The notes under the pieces were generated by a model that was given only the letters and a program-made list of their open reading frames with translations, was not told the origin of the DNA and made no database searches. Below are positions 38,394 through 49,543 of a DNA stretch of 64,000 nucleotides, in pieces (the stretch's first letter is position 1; every line of letters begins with the position of its first letter). The translations under genes were made by a program, and so were the position numbers. Source of the stretch: Chlorokybus atmophyticus (Eukaryota > Streptophyta > Chlorokybophyceae > Chlorokybales > Chlorokybaceae); assembly GCA_009103225.1 (NCBI GenBank), contig RHPI01002823.1:907797-971796 (forward strand). The letters run 5' to 3'.

Positions 38394-39056
38394 AGTCAAC
38401 AAGCCACTACGATAGGTAGTGCTGTGGACACGGTTCTTTGCATAAGTGGATAGAATGATACACTGTTAAGTGAGGTGAATGAGTGTGCAACACGTGGATA
38501 CAACACCCTGACTACTGAAACAACACACCACCGTCAAGCTCACAGCAATGACAGGCACAGCGCACAAGATCATGCACCGTGTCTCACGCAGTAAGGGAAT
38601 TCTTGGCAACCGGGGCAGCGTGCTTCCAGTTCAAGTCGCTTCACAAGCTCTTTAGAAACAGAGTCTTTACTTCTTAGTACTCCTAGTACTCACAGTACTC
38701 ACTTACAGTGTCACCAGCCAGTCTGGTGACGTGATTTCCTACTTATACATGTCAAATCATGACTGTGCAGTGCCACACGGGCACTAGGCCAACGGTCACA
38801 TCGAGGCCTCATGCTATTTCAGAAATCTCCTAAGACTCGATATAGCACATGTGTTATTAACAGACTTACAACTGATCAGCTACGCGCGGTCCCTACAGAC
38901 AGGTCTATAAAGTAGCCCTAGCTACATGCTACATGAGAGGTACAGTAGCTAGCAGTAGGCTGGGGCTCGAGCGGTCTTCATGCTGGTAGCCCGGGCGTGG
39001 GGCTGGGTGTAGGCATGCTCGAGAAGGACTGGCATGCGAGGGTAGATGGCATGACA
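38394..39056 (-). repeat. Right (5') LTR, 663 nt, lacking the inner 226 nt
   Basis: Aligns without gaps to 28074-28736 of LTR copy 1 (11 differences in 663). The ~226 nt that complete the LTR in copies 1 and 2 (27848-28073) are absent. The LTR abuts unrelated internal sequence at 38393, and no clear primer-binding site was seen next to it. A deletion or recombination at the LTR/leader junction is likely. Confidence 0.88.
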
Positions 39057-39060
39057 GCTC

Positions 39061-41345
39061 TCCCGACGCACTCTACTATGCTCTTCTTGCATGTGCTGCT
39101 TTTTTCGCCACTTCTGATTGAACAGTTTCCACTTGTTCGCCGTCCTCCATGAATTTTGAAACATGCACTCGCTGTTACCTCGTAATGGCCAATTTGCACC
39201 AGGTATATGCAAGCATGTTTGATTGTGTCAGAAGGCATTCAACAGGCATGGGAAGCCCCCCGATGACCTCCTATAGTAACGTGCAAGCGCACACACATAC
39301 ACGGCGTGCATGTTTGTGCTTGTGTATGTATACACAGCAGCAGTTGTTTATGGGCAATTCTGTTGCATGTCTGTGTCACATCAACAAAGCATGCACTCTC
39401 CACTTATCTGCAACCACAAGAAGTGCGTTGCTTACCTCCCCGCACGTAGCGCAGCACCACACGAAGTCCAAGTCCTTGAGCAACTTGCGCAAGCAATTGT
39501 GGAACAGCTCAACCGCTGTGTTCTCCACGTCAATATCATGCTTCATCAGCGTCATGTGCCGTTCTAAAGCTGCATCCATGATGCTGCGAGCCTACAATAT
39601 CTTGTCGTGCTTGGCAACAGCCTGCCTGCGCCATACACACACGTGCACATGCACACGCTCTTAGGTGACGTCACAAAGCACACCCGCTTGTCACGACAAA
39701 GCACTCTTAGAACTGGCAGGCAGTTGCGTATGTACTGCTGTTGCATGGCAATTAAAGACACTGTACCAACACCTCAAGGCAAAGCGTGTCTTGACTCATG
39801 CGAGGCAAGGCAAGGCCTGTGCTCTCCTTGCATCATCCTCTTTGCGCTCTGCGTCATCCCATGCTCTAGCATACCGCTGAAATTCCCCCTCGTCATCATC
39901 GATATCATAGCCCCCATTGTTCGGAACCGCGAATCCCTTTGGCTTGCGAACCAACTCACCCACCCCACCCCACACCTCCGCAGTGAAGTACTTTTGCAAA
40001 AGGCTTGACATAGACGTCTAGGTCCGTTGTCGTCTTCATGAAGCCAATATATGTTTGTGTAAGCCCGCGCTCCAGGCGAATTACATTTATGATGTCGATA
40101 CCTTTTTGAGTATAGAACTATCGCAGACACTCACATTACATCTATTGCTACTTGCTAGGAGTTAGACTGATGTAACTGTCTGTGCAATACAACAATACAG
40201 ATGACTAGCCCCGCATGCGATTGCAATCCCTATCACAAAACGGCATGAATACATAATGGCAAGCAGAAACAGGACTTGCGCTATTGGAAAACCTACATTC
40301 AATTTTCCACTAGTACAACCAAACACTGGAGTAGCTTTGGACTATTGTGCATGAGTGCAAACACGCCCCTCCCCTTGAATAGACGTATGCAGTTGCACAC
40401 ACACGCACCACAACAACACTCGCAGACAAGTACCACGCACACCAATGTGGCTTGTTGCTCACTGACATGCCTGATTGAATAAGCGTGCACACTTGCCTTT
40501 AAACAACCACCACAATGCAACTGCCCCGGTAAGCATACACATAAGGCACAAGTCAGCAGCTAACGCCACAAGCAAAGCAAGGGGCTCTCACACGTACACA
40601 CTCACACTCACATGCGCTTGTGCGCGTGCGTTGATACACCTGCATCGGCTTAGATATCCTGTTTGGGCAGCACCTGCGCCCACTGCAGGGCTGCCGTCTC
40701 AGCCCATCCCGCCTCCGCCACATGCTTCGGCAATGCGTGGATCTAACGCAGCACCTCACCTACCCCATCATTGAATGAGCAACACTCACAACGCCGAACA
40801 ACGATAATCATTTCAATTGCTTGACTGACAGTGCTGCTTGGGCAATGTGCTTGTTTATGCCTACATTGGCGTGTATGTGCTTGCGCTTACACACCCACAT
40901 CCTTACTTGTACAATACGCGTGAACTCTGCAATGCCGTGGGTAAAGCAACTATAAATGCTTGCTGCACAAGTTGCTGTGCACAGTCATGACAAAATAAAA
41001 TCTATCGAAAAAGTCATCAAGAACATACAAGAATACGAGTGTTGGTTGCTATAAGAAAACCAAAAAAACAAAACAACTGGTGTTGCTCACCTAGGGGCAA
41101 ATGGGCGCCGATCGCTCTAAGTACCTCAGGCGGCAACATCGGCACGTCGACACGGGTGACTTCGCTAACGACGACGATGCTGATGTCGGTGACGCTGTCC
41201 TCATTACCACCAGTGCCGCTGCCGTTATCCCCCACGCGGCGGCGGTGCCCGTTCCCCAACAGCCGCATCCAGGGCATTAAGCATGTTGGCAACAAGCTTG
41301 AAGCTTGTTACACCTTGAAAGCAAACATTGTTGGCCGGCGTTAAG
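39061..41345 (-). pseudogene. Unit 2 gene copy, 5' part (right of the retrotransposon)
   Basis: From right to left on the minus strand: an exon with VDVPMLPPEVLRAIGAHLPLG (near 41,150-41,090); a second exon homologous to EELRVIHALPK but with stop codons (near 40,760-40,660); an acidic exon FTAEVWGGVGELVRKPKGF and AERKEDDAR (near 39,990-39,830); RSIMDAALERHMTLMKHDID ending DFVWCCATCGE (near 39,595-39,440); and the start of the coiled coil (KLFNQKWRKKQHMQEEHSR, near 39,150-39,060), cut by the retrotransposon. Stops in exon 2 plus the insertion make this copy non-functional. Confidence 0.6.
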
Positions 41346-43184
41346 CCCGTTGAGGCCTCGGGTGGCACGCGTGGGTGTAGCTCTCTCTCTTGAGGACAAT
41401 GCTAAGAGCACTGTGCTCAGAGCATTGTGCTCTGAGCAGCCCATTATCCGATTGCATTTTGCTAGAATAGCGTTGGCCTGTCCACGCACTGTCCAAGCCT
41501 GCCTGACGTTGTATGATGCTGGTGTGTTGTACTTTTATGTTGGTAGGGTCGGGAACTGTTTGCCACGTATGTTTTTGAAATATTGGTGTTTAAGAGTGTT
41601 CAAGTAGACCCAAGTTGGCCCAACACACCACAACCGCCAGTTGGCACTCTCACAACAACATTTACTCAATCGCCCGGGTAACTTTAACCTTCAAACTTCC
41701 AAAACTTGTGAGTGCGATTGCACTTGTGATGATACATATAATAGCCCAAGCAAACTCAAGAAATTGCAGTAAAGCAGCTCAGAGCGGGGCCAGCATCTGC
41801 TTGCATTTGACCGCCAGATGCAAGCAGAGGCGGCGAACATCCGTCTCATAGATTGTGCCACACATGCATAACCATACGAATGCATTTGCGCAACTGATCC
41901 AGCCAGCAAGTAAGCACAAATAACATATGTCACAACTTGGTACGTATACATCGGTGGGCTGATTCAAGGTTTGATGTAATCTGTACTTTAAGTGCATGCA
42001 GCGGCGGCATGAGCGGCATTGATTAACTGATGAACACAACACAACCCTCCATTGCGCAATGAGACATGTAGATGATGACAACGGACAACCTGCGTGGCAA
42101 CCGCTGCGTCAGCATTCATCAAGTGAGTACTACTGTAGTACATGCAATGCCTTGGTCATTGCGCTTGCCAGCCAATATGTCTTGGTCAAGTGGTGGCTAG
42201 GATTATCATTTCCACCATACCGGCTCGCATGACATGCGAGCTAGAGTGGACATTATGATTCGGTCAATACGTGCAACTGGTCAACTCGTGCGCGTGCTGG
42301 ATCATACCACCCACCCCCAGCTCAGACATTGGCCACTTAGCTGTACGAAACAGCACCAGTCAAGATGCGAACGAGACATTGCACAAGCATCAAGAGGATG
42401 TGAATAAGCTCAAGCAAGACTGGGGGAGGGGGGCAATTTAGGCATGATGTTGGCTGCGTCAAGAGCATGACGTCACGGCTGGTATCCTTTATTGCTGCTT
42501 AGAGTTACGGAAGAAGATGTTAGCGTTGCGGTGCGCAACCCCAAGTTGGCACTCGATAAGCGTTACTTGAGGAACTTCCTATTGAGATTTTATGTTCTGT
42601 TGACCTGCTACTTCGCAAGCTTATTATGCAATTAAACCCCACATGCCTATAATCTTTACTTTATTTGTCGGAAGGCATCTGCATCTTACAAAATATGATT
42701 TGGCGTTATACGTCGTAAGTTCGATCCATTACAGAGTGTGGCTGAAGATTTAAGAACCCTGTAAAGATTGATTCTTCGCAACAAGGCATATTAACATACA
42801 TACTAATTAGGTGGATTGTTTATAATGTTTGGGATTCTTGAGCTGATTTTTCATGGAGTGTAGTAATGCTGACAAGAGTGAGCAAGATCTGTTAAGTACA
42901 CGTCGGGTTTTGGGAAACTGTGGTCTGAAAGAGAATTGAGGTTTGGTCAATAACTGCTTACACCCCCTCTAACGGTATTCGGAGTGCCATTGCTATCTGA
43001 GGAAACCAAAGAAGGCGAACACTTCTTTACAAGCTTAGCTTTCAAGCAGCTTTGTTTGCCTAGTAAAGGGAGAGCAATCCCCAAACAAATGCCACATGCA
43101 AGATGGCCGGCCATCGCAACTCATAATAAAAACAGATCTATATGTAAATTATAAACAAGTTTACAATAACTGCTCTACCACAAG

Positions 43185-44290
43185 TGCTGGCTTGCCACTT
43201 GTCCCCAGCCAGCACCGCACTTGTGGCGCGGTGTAACGCAACCCTAGGCTTGAGCACTTAGCGCTCACCTAGAAGGGTCATGCACTCTAAGTCGTGCAAG
43301 CACTCACACACAAGAGCAAGCACTCTCACACCGTACATACACTCACATAGAATTGTTAGCACCGTGCATACACTCACACATGCAAGTGTAAGCACGTCCG
43401 TCAAGTGTACACACACTTACACACATGCTACACAAGGACACACGTCCACACTTTGGCACCCCCTTCAACGGCCTCTCACGAACACCCCACGTGAAGTCCC
43501 ACACGAGCGAGCACGCCCAGGCAAGGTAGACCCAAGCCTCCAATGCCTTGCCTACTGAGCATGCTCACTTATATAACCCTAGCGCCTTATCTAGTCACTT
43601 AAGGGTAGTGGGTGTCTCCACCAATGGTACCTCGTTCGGACCTCAGTGTAATCTATAGCGGCCAACCATCTTGTGACAAGCACTATTGCACTTGCCCTTA
43701 TTAGGGTCACACCAATCACCTTGCAGGATATCTTACCCCAAGTACGAGCAACCAATGAGATTGTACTACAATCTTATGGTGTTGGCCACACAGTCTCGTG
43801 GCTACAGTTTGTAGATATCAGTCTGTGTGATATCTATATTGTAGTCTATATATAATCTATCTATCTATATATACTATCGGTGTATTTTCATGCGATATCC
43901 GCATTTGCCTCTTCTGGATCCTTTTAAGATAAGTGCATGTGTAATATCCACAGTTTTTTGTACAATGTGGACATTCGTTGCGAAGATATCCACGCCCTTG
44001 TGTGCGATATCTATGCTTGACTCTTCTGATATCCTTCCGACTTCAGTCTCTGTATATTAAGATCAAAGCTGTGATACCAACATTCATATGTAAGAGATCA
44101 ACATACTTGTCTTCATAGATGCCATTGTCTACAATATAGACACATCCACGTACAAGATGTCAACATCTATAACATGGACATAGGTGGCTAACTGTTCCAC
44201 ACCAATGTCTTCCTTATAGCAGCAAGCATACATGCTTGTTGATTGTCTATCTCACATATGTCCAAGCACTTGGAGCATAACTACTAGCCG
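43185..44290. other. Unrelated ~1.1-kb insertion inside unit 3
   Basis: Breaks homology to units 1/2. The left border has a hairpin, CCACAAGTGC paired with GCACTTGTGG (about 43,180-43,230). CAAGTGCT near the left edge and AGCACTTG near 44,265 form a short inverted pair. The interior has CACTCACACA-rich sequence (43,290-43,440), then AT-rich DNA with many GATATC/GATATCC words and (TATC)n at 43,855-43,875. No transposase frame was seen. It could be a non-autonomous DNA element. Confidence 0.4.
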
Positions 44291-45990
44291 CGTTACACAC
44301 GCATTGCCCGGCACCGGGGTTGCCGCGAGCACGGGCCAGCAACACACCTTTTGGCAAACCGCGACTGCTTCTTCCCGCACATGCTTGCAACGCACTTGTG
44401 AGCAAGCTGCGATTGCCCGCACTTGCATGCGCGCTTCCAAGGTTTATAAGGATGCGCACGCGTGTTGTTGTTCAAGACCACGTTACTTGCATAATGCATG
44501 TTGTACAGGTGAGGGTGCGGGTGCTGTGAGCCACTGCTCCGCCTCTTGTCTCCGCTTCTCCATCTTTTGCCGCATCCTCTCCTCCTGCAACCGCTGCTCC
44601 CGCAGCACCCGCAGACCCTCACATGGATCCTCCCGCAACATGATGACGCTCCCGACACACTCTGCTCTTCTTTATGCGCCCCCGCAGCTGCTCCTCTTGC
44701 AAGCGCTGCTCTTGTCGCCTCCTCTGAACAAGCGCATTTATACTGATAAAACTTGATACATTAACACACTGTTGTATTTATAAACCAACACCTCACAATG
44801 GTAACGTAAGAGCACTGCACGTTGTTGTGATCCACGCGGCGGCATGAATGCAGAAATGAAAGTAGTATTTGTGGAAAGGTTTTCAGCCAACAATAAATAG
44901 GACTTGCGGTCATAAGACACCAACATGCAACGCTTTCCGCTGACACAATAAAACACGGTGGAATTGCAACTAGTTGCATGGGAGGATTATGTTGAGTTGT
45001 TGCAGTGGCATCGATTGAAGTAAGTGCAAACATGCCTCTCCACTTATACACAGACACATACATGCACACACACACGCATGCGCCACACTTGTACATAAGA
45101 ATGACGCACACAATAATGGCTTGGTGCTTGGTGACCTGATCAATCCAAATAGCTTACACCCTTGCCCGTCGAAAGCAAAACTTCAACAGCAAATTGCTCT
45201 AGGTACGCACAGATCCAAGTAAGGCACAGCATCTAACATATAAACTCTCGCATGCATATACACACACCTGCATCTACTCCTACAATACGTTGGGGCAGCA
45301 TCTGCGCCCACCGCAGTGCCGTCCCCGCTTATCCCGCCTCCGCCGCGCTTGACCGCAGCTCCTCACCTGCTCATGTGTTGCATGACCGCATCAGCGCCGA
45401 CCTTCAGTTAACAACGATGACGGCCATGATGAACAAATGGTGATTGACTGTGCTACTTAAGACAATATGAACAATGTAGTCACATGCATGTTGATAGCAT
45501 TGGCGTGTACGTTTGTGCTGATGCTTGTATAATAGGGGTGCGTGCATGTTTGTAGGACTAAAAAGTTTGGTTACCTCAGTAGCCAATACAAAAACCACTG
45601 ACCATTGGTCTTCACTCCTACACAGCTACAACTGTCAAATATTGCAACATAACACAATTGGCTGCTTTGCTCACCTATAGGCACGTGGGCGGCAATCGCT
45701 CTGAGCAGCTCCGAGGGCAGCATTGGCACGTCAACACTGGGGACGTCGCCATTAGCGTCGACGATGACGCTGCCCTCACCACCACCACCAACGCCGCCAT
45801 CAGCGACCTTGACGCGGCGGCGGCGCTTGTCCCCCGGCAGCCTTACCCAGGGCATTGAGCATATTGGCCACAAGCATCTTCTTGCCATGAGCTTCAATCT
45901 TGCCCACACCAACCCGAACACTTTTTAATGCAACGCAACGACAGCATTTGTTGGCTGGCGCGAAGCCCGTTGTCTGTCGTTGCAATGACT
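44240..45990 (-). pseudogene. Unit 3 gene copy, internally deleted
   Basis: Keeps the F-box-like exon (VDVPMLPSELLRAIAAHVPIG, near 45,760-45,680), a degenerate second exon with a stop (near 45,370-45,290), the coiled coil (LREQRLQEERMRQKMEKRRQ, near 44,620-44,540) and the Cys-rich end (ACKCGQSQLAHKCVASMCGK, near 44,430-44,370). The acidic and VWCC exons are absent. Confidence 0.55.
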
Positions 45991-46250
45991 GGCTTTGGCG
46001 TGATTTTTCGAATTTTCGAATGCAGCGTCAGTTTAAGCAGCGTTTGTTGCCTTTTGCGGGTGTTTTTACCGGATTAGGGTCTCGAGAATTTCTCGGTTTT
46101 AGGGCAGTTCCAAACTTTCGGGGCCTTGTTGTTGCTGTGAGCGTCTTTCTTGTCGTCGACGGCGGTAGGGTTGTCGTCGGTGGCGCTGCCTTTGCTCGTA
46201 CGGCGCGTGTGGGTAGGTGAGCTTGTTTGAGTCTGTTTGGAAAGGACGGG

Positions 46251-49200
46251 ATGAAGCGGGATCGTAAGGAGCAGGCTCGGGCCGCAGTAATAGTAGGAGG
46301 AGCAGGAGGTGGAATTGCCGCAGCTGCTGCAGTAGCTGGAGTAGCTGGAGTAGCTGCAGGCGCCTCCGCCATCGCTCCTCCAGCTGAAAAGCGGGCTCGT
46401 AGCGCTCGGAGCAAGGCGAAGGCTGAAACTTTGGTAAGTCAGTTGCTTCGTGAACAGTCGACTGATGGCTGGTGACGAGTGCCTTGAGCAGCAGCAGCTA
46501 GTAGTAGAAGCAGTCCTGCTGAGCTCTTGAACTTCACTTCGAGAGTCAGGGGTTAGGCTTGGGTGCTTAATAGCTGAAAAGGCGCTGCGCTGGGTTTTCA
46601 AGCATTCCAAGTTTAGTCTAGTTTGAAGCTGAGCACAGATCACCGTAATCTACTTCAATATTGACTTTGAGCATAATGCTAACAAGCGTTGTTCGTGCAG
46701 TCGCGAAGAGAAGCGCCAGTCAAGGCGGCGCTCAAGCGTCTCCTGCAAACCGAGGCGCCTACGCTTTCTCATGTAAGTGCACGCATTGCATGCTTACTCT
46801 CTCACCGAAGCTGCTTGTGTTGCTACCTAGAGCGTAGGTGTGTGAAGCGAAATTCGCTGACTGACTTCTCAACGCAGACGCTTAAAGTGCTATTTCCAAG
46901 CGGGTCAGCGCATGCTGTGGTTGGCAATGGAGATTTGCCACTGCCTGAGCGGTAAGTATGTCTAAGTACGTTGTTCAACAGTGGTTTGTTGTGTATATCT
47001 TACGGTTGCTGCATGAAGTTGAGTGCACTGCACTCTCTGGCTGACCTGCATGCTGGAAGGACGTCTAGTTTGCAGAGCAGACTTGTGAAGCAGTTGCTTT
47101 GTCAACAAGCTTGCGGCTGAGGCATGTGTGTGCATTTTGCAGCCTTGTAAGGCTTGGCGAGCAATTGTGCCTTGTCGGCACACAGTTAGCTAGAGAGCGG
47201 GACTCTCAGCACAACTCATCAACATGGCCGCTAACTCGAGACCTCAGCATACAGGTACAACACATACCTTCACAATGGCTGCGTTTAGCTAATGGTTGAT
47301 GTTTGCTCATGCGCCATACCGTTCTTGCTGCACTTGTTATGGCAATGCTCAACCCTTGTGTCATGCAGATCTTCTCCCTGCTGGGTGTAAGCAGCCTGGC
47401 GCGTGCTGCTGCCACTTGCAGCCTGTTTAGGAACATTGCTATTGACGGAATGTGCCACTCCCACTTGGACCTGACCTTGTGCTGGGGCAAGATAGACAAC
47501 ACCATTCTCAACAGGCTGTTACAGCGTGCCGGCCCACACTTGAGGTGCAATGTGTTCGCGTACGCTATCCTGTAGTCGTATTGGTTCCTCCTGCTGTGGC
47601 TTGGCAGTGGGTTGTGCAGGACCTCTTGCTTATCAGTAACATCATTGCATAGGTGTTTGATGCTGGGCCAGCTGCCAGACAAAGTCCACAACACACAGGA
47701 TGCTCACAACGTGGTCTGCGACTGTCCAATGGCATATGCTGCACCGTCACCCCCGCCCAAGAAGGTGCCACGCTTGTTGCTGTACTCCTCTCCTCAATGT
47801 AGGACGCCCTCGACTTCTGCCGGTCCAACCCCTCAAAGAGTGGAGGAACGCACTGATGAGAGCAGTTTTAAGCCAGCTCCAGCGTTTGTTGACAAGGCAC
47901 TACCCATCTCCCGCTTGCTACGAAACGAGCCTGGTCAGTTCAAGCTGGATGCAGTCACGTTATCATAGAGCCAGATTGTGGTATAGATATGAGAAGTTTT
48001 CTTTGTAGGTGGCCCGTTGCTAACCAAGTCGTGTCTCGACTCGCTGGAAAGGTTTGGAGCCAGTCGCTCACTCCGCAACTTGTGTCTTTACAATTTGCCC
48101 ATTGACTCTTTGGATGTCCGTGCAATCTGCTCTGCTGTGGCAAGCTGCCGCAATCTGGAGCGTCTTGAAGTGGTTGCACTGTAAGCCACTGCCCGTAAAC
48201 TTCTTTCATGCTAGGTTTGTGTTTCTTGCAGCTGACTGTTGTGCTTCTCTTGCAGGTACGTGTACCTGACTGACATCGTGGAGTGCGTCGCACAGCACTG
48301 TCCAAAACTCATCAGCTTGCAGCTCCAACTGCCAAAAGGTTCCTCCCTCTCACACCCTTGGAACCTTCCAGGTGCGAGCGTCTTTTTACTGCTTTGTGTA
48401 TGTCACAGCGCACGTGACAAGCGCATTGACTTGGCATCTGTTGTGCAGGGCGATTGGACAGCTTGAAGGTGTCCATCTGTCATCAGCTCACACGGGGTTG
48501 CCCAAAGCTGAAGCAGCTGTCCTTGCGAAACCTCATTCTGCAAGACCGCAAGGTAACAAACCAACACCTACGCTCTACTTTGTGTGTTAGCAGTCTGCAG
48601 GTTGCTGGCCTGTACGTGTGTGATGCCTTTGTCGTCTGCACGTTTCTAGGTTGAGGTGTTCATGAAGGAGCTGTCACTCGAACGACTCGACCTGTCCGGT
48701 GCAGACTACTTGACAGGAAGCTTCCTGAGGGCCCTTTCGTGTTCTAAGTCCTCAGGCTTGAAGTCCATTGTTTTGCGGGACTGTCTTCGGCTCAAGGAGA
48801 CTGAGGTGAGACATAGTCATGGTTGTGTTCGCTTGTTGTGCAGCATGCCTTGCAGCAGTTGGTTGACAATTGCTGGTGCACAGGTGCAAAAGTTTTGCGA
48901 AGAGCTTGTGCTCGGCGCCTGCCCTTCCCTTGTACATTTGGATGTTTCCAACCGCGAGGGGCTTGCTGCATCAGAGTGGTTTGAGCGGCGCCGCAGCTTG
49001 GGCCCCGGTGAGTCTGGGTTTGTAGGTGTTAAACATTGCTTGCATGCACAGACAAAGCTTCTCACACGCACACGCAGCCTAGAACGCCCATGTTGCCACT
49101 GCGTCATCGGATTGCAATACCATCATTGTGTGACATGTTGGGCTGATGCCATGCATTATGTAGGTTTGGAGCAAGCGGTTGGGAGTCTGGCGGGATCCCG

Positions 49201-49543
49201 TCCGCAGCTGTGCATATCTGCGGACTTCCCCGACCATACTGATTCGGAGAGCGCAGAAGACAGTGATCGCAGCGATGCCTTTTTTACCAGCGATGACGAG
49301 GGCAGCGACGATGATCCGGATGGCCTAAGCGATGATGACATGCTGTTCAGTGATGAGGACGACGAGGATGACGAGGATGACCATCATGACGACGGTCTGT
49401 TCAGTGACGGGGAAGATCCCAACCTTTTCCTCAGCGATGAGAGCCTCTCAATGGACAGTTCGGGATACTCGGAATCTAGTCACGACACCGAGTCCACTGA
49501 AGACACAGAACACAGCGCTGAAAGCGGCCCTGGCGCCGTTTAG
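46251..49543 (+). CDS. F-box/LRR protein with acidic C-terminal tail
   Basis: Twelve exons join in frame (about 638 aa): 46251-46433, 46701-46772, 46878-46951, 47143-47254, 47369-47544, 47653-47933, 48009-48180, 48256-48338, 48449-48552, 48650-48805, 48884-49007, 49164-49543. The basic N-terminus begins MKRDRKEQ, then an Ala/Gly/Val-rich run and a nuclear-localisation-like KRARSARSKAKAE. An F-box-like segment spans about residues 138-180 (LSIQIFSLLGVSSLARAAAT). Leucine-rich repeats fill about 300-500 (SLRNLCLYNLPIDSLDV, CPKLKQLSLRNLIL, LSLERLDLSGADYL, CPSLVHLDVSN). The last ~100 residues are almost all Asp, Glu, Ser and Gly. F-box/LRR proteins recruit substrates to SCF ligases such as that built on CUL1 here. 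The ortholog group was not identified. Weakest part: the low-complexity stretch in exon 6. Confidence 0.85.

Larger units (their letters stand above)
27848..39056 (-). mobile_element. Ty3/gypsy LTR retrotransposon encoding a C5-cytosine DNA methyltransferase
   Basis: About 11.2 kb on the minus strand. Outer ends are TGTCGTGCC and GGCATGACA, a 9-nt near-perfect inverted pair with canonical TG...CA. They are flanked by a 4-bp direct repeat GCTC (27844-27847 and 39057-39060), consistent with a target-site duplication. In minus-strand order: right LTR, gag with two CCHC knuckles, an unrecognised ~425-codon region, aspartic protease (DTGA), DNA methyltransferase, reverse transcriptase (YIDD), RNase H, integrase, a sequence gap, then two tandem LTR copies. 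PR-RT-RH-IN order places it in Ty3/gypsy. It interrupts the coiled-coil exon of the unit 2 gene. This copy is disabled by stops and frame changes, yet its LTRs differ at only 11 of 663 aligned sites. Confidence 0.93.
27250..42950. repeat. Tandem unit 2, split by the retrotransposon
   Basis: About 4.5 kb once the 11.2-kb insertion (27,848-39,056) is removed. Left part 27250-27847, right part 39061-42950. Order and orientation of the homologous blocks match unit 1. Between 41350 and 42950 there is no coding signal; that stretch matches the non-coding right part of unit 1. Confidence 0.65.
42955..45990. repeat. Tandem unit 3, with internal deletion and insertion
   Basis: Homologous to units 1 and 2 at both ends. 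The stretch for the acidic and VWCC exons is missing: the coiled coil near 44,740 is followed directly by sequence matching the unit 1 intron near 24,120. About 1 kb of unrelated sequence is inserted at 43,240-44,290. Confidence 0.6.

Noticed and set aside
23330-39600. In-frame TAG shared by units 1 and 2 just before the R-S-(I/V)-M segment
   Set aside because: The context (CATTGTAG, ATATTGTAG) fits a splice acceptor, so the TAG is probably the end of an intron and not a conserved recoded stop.
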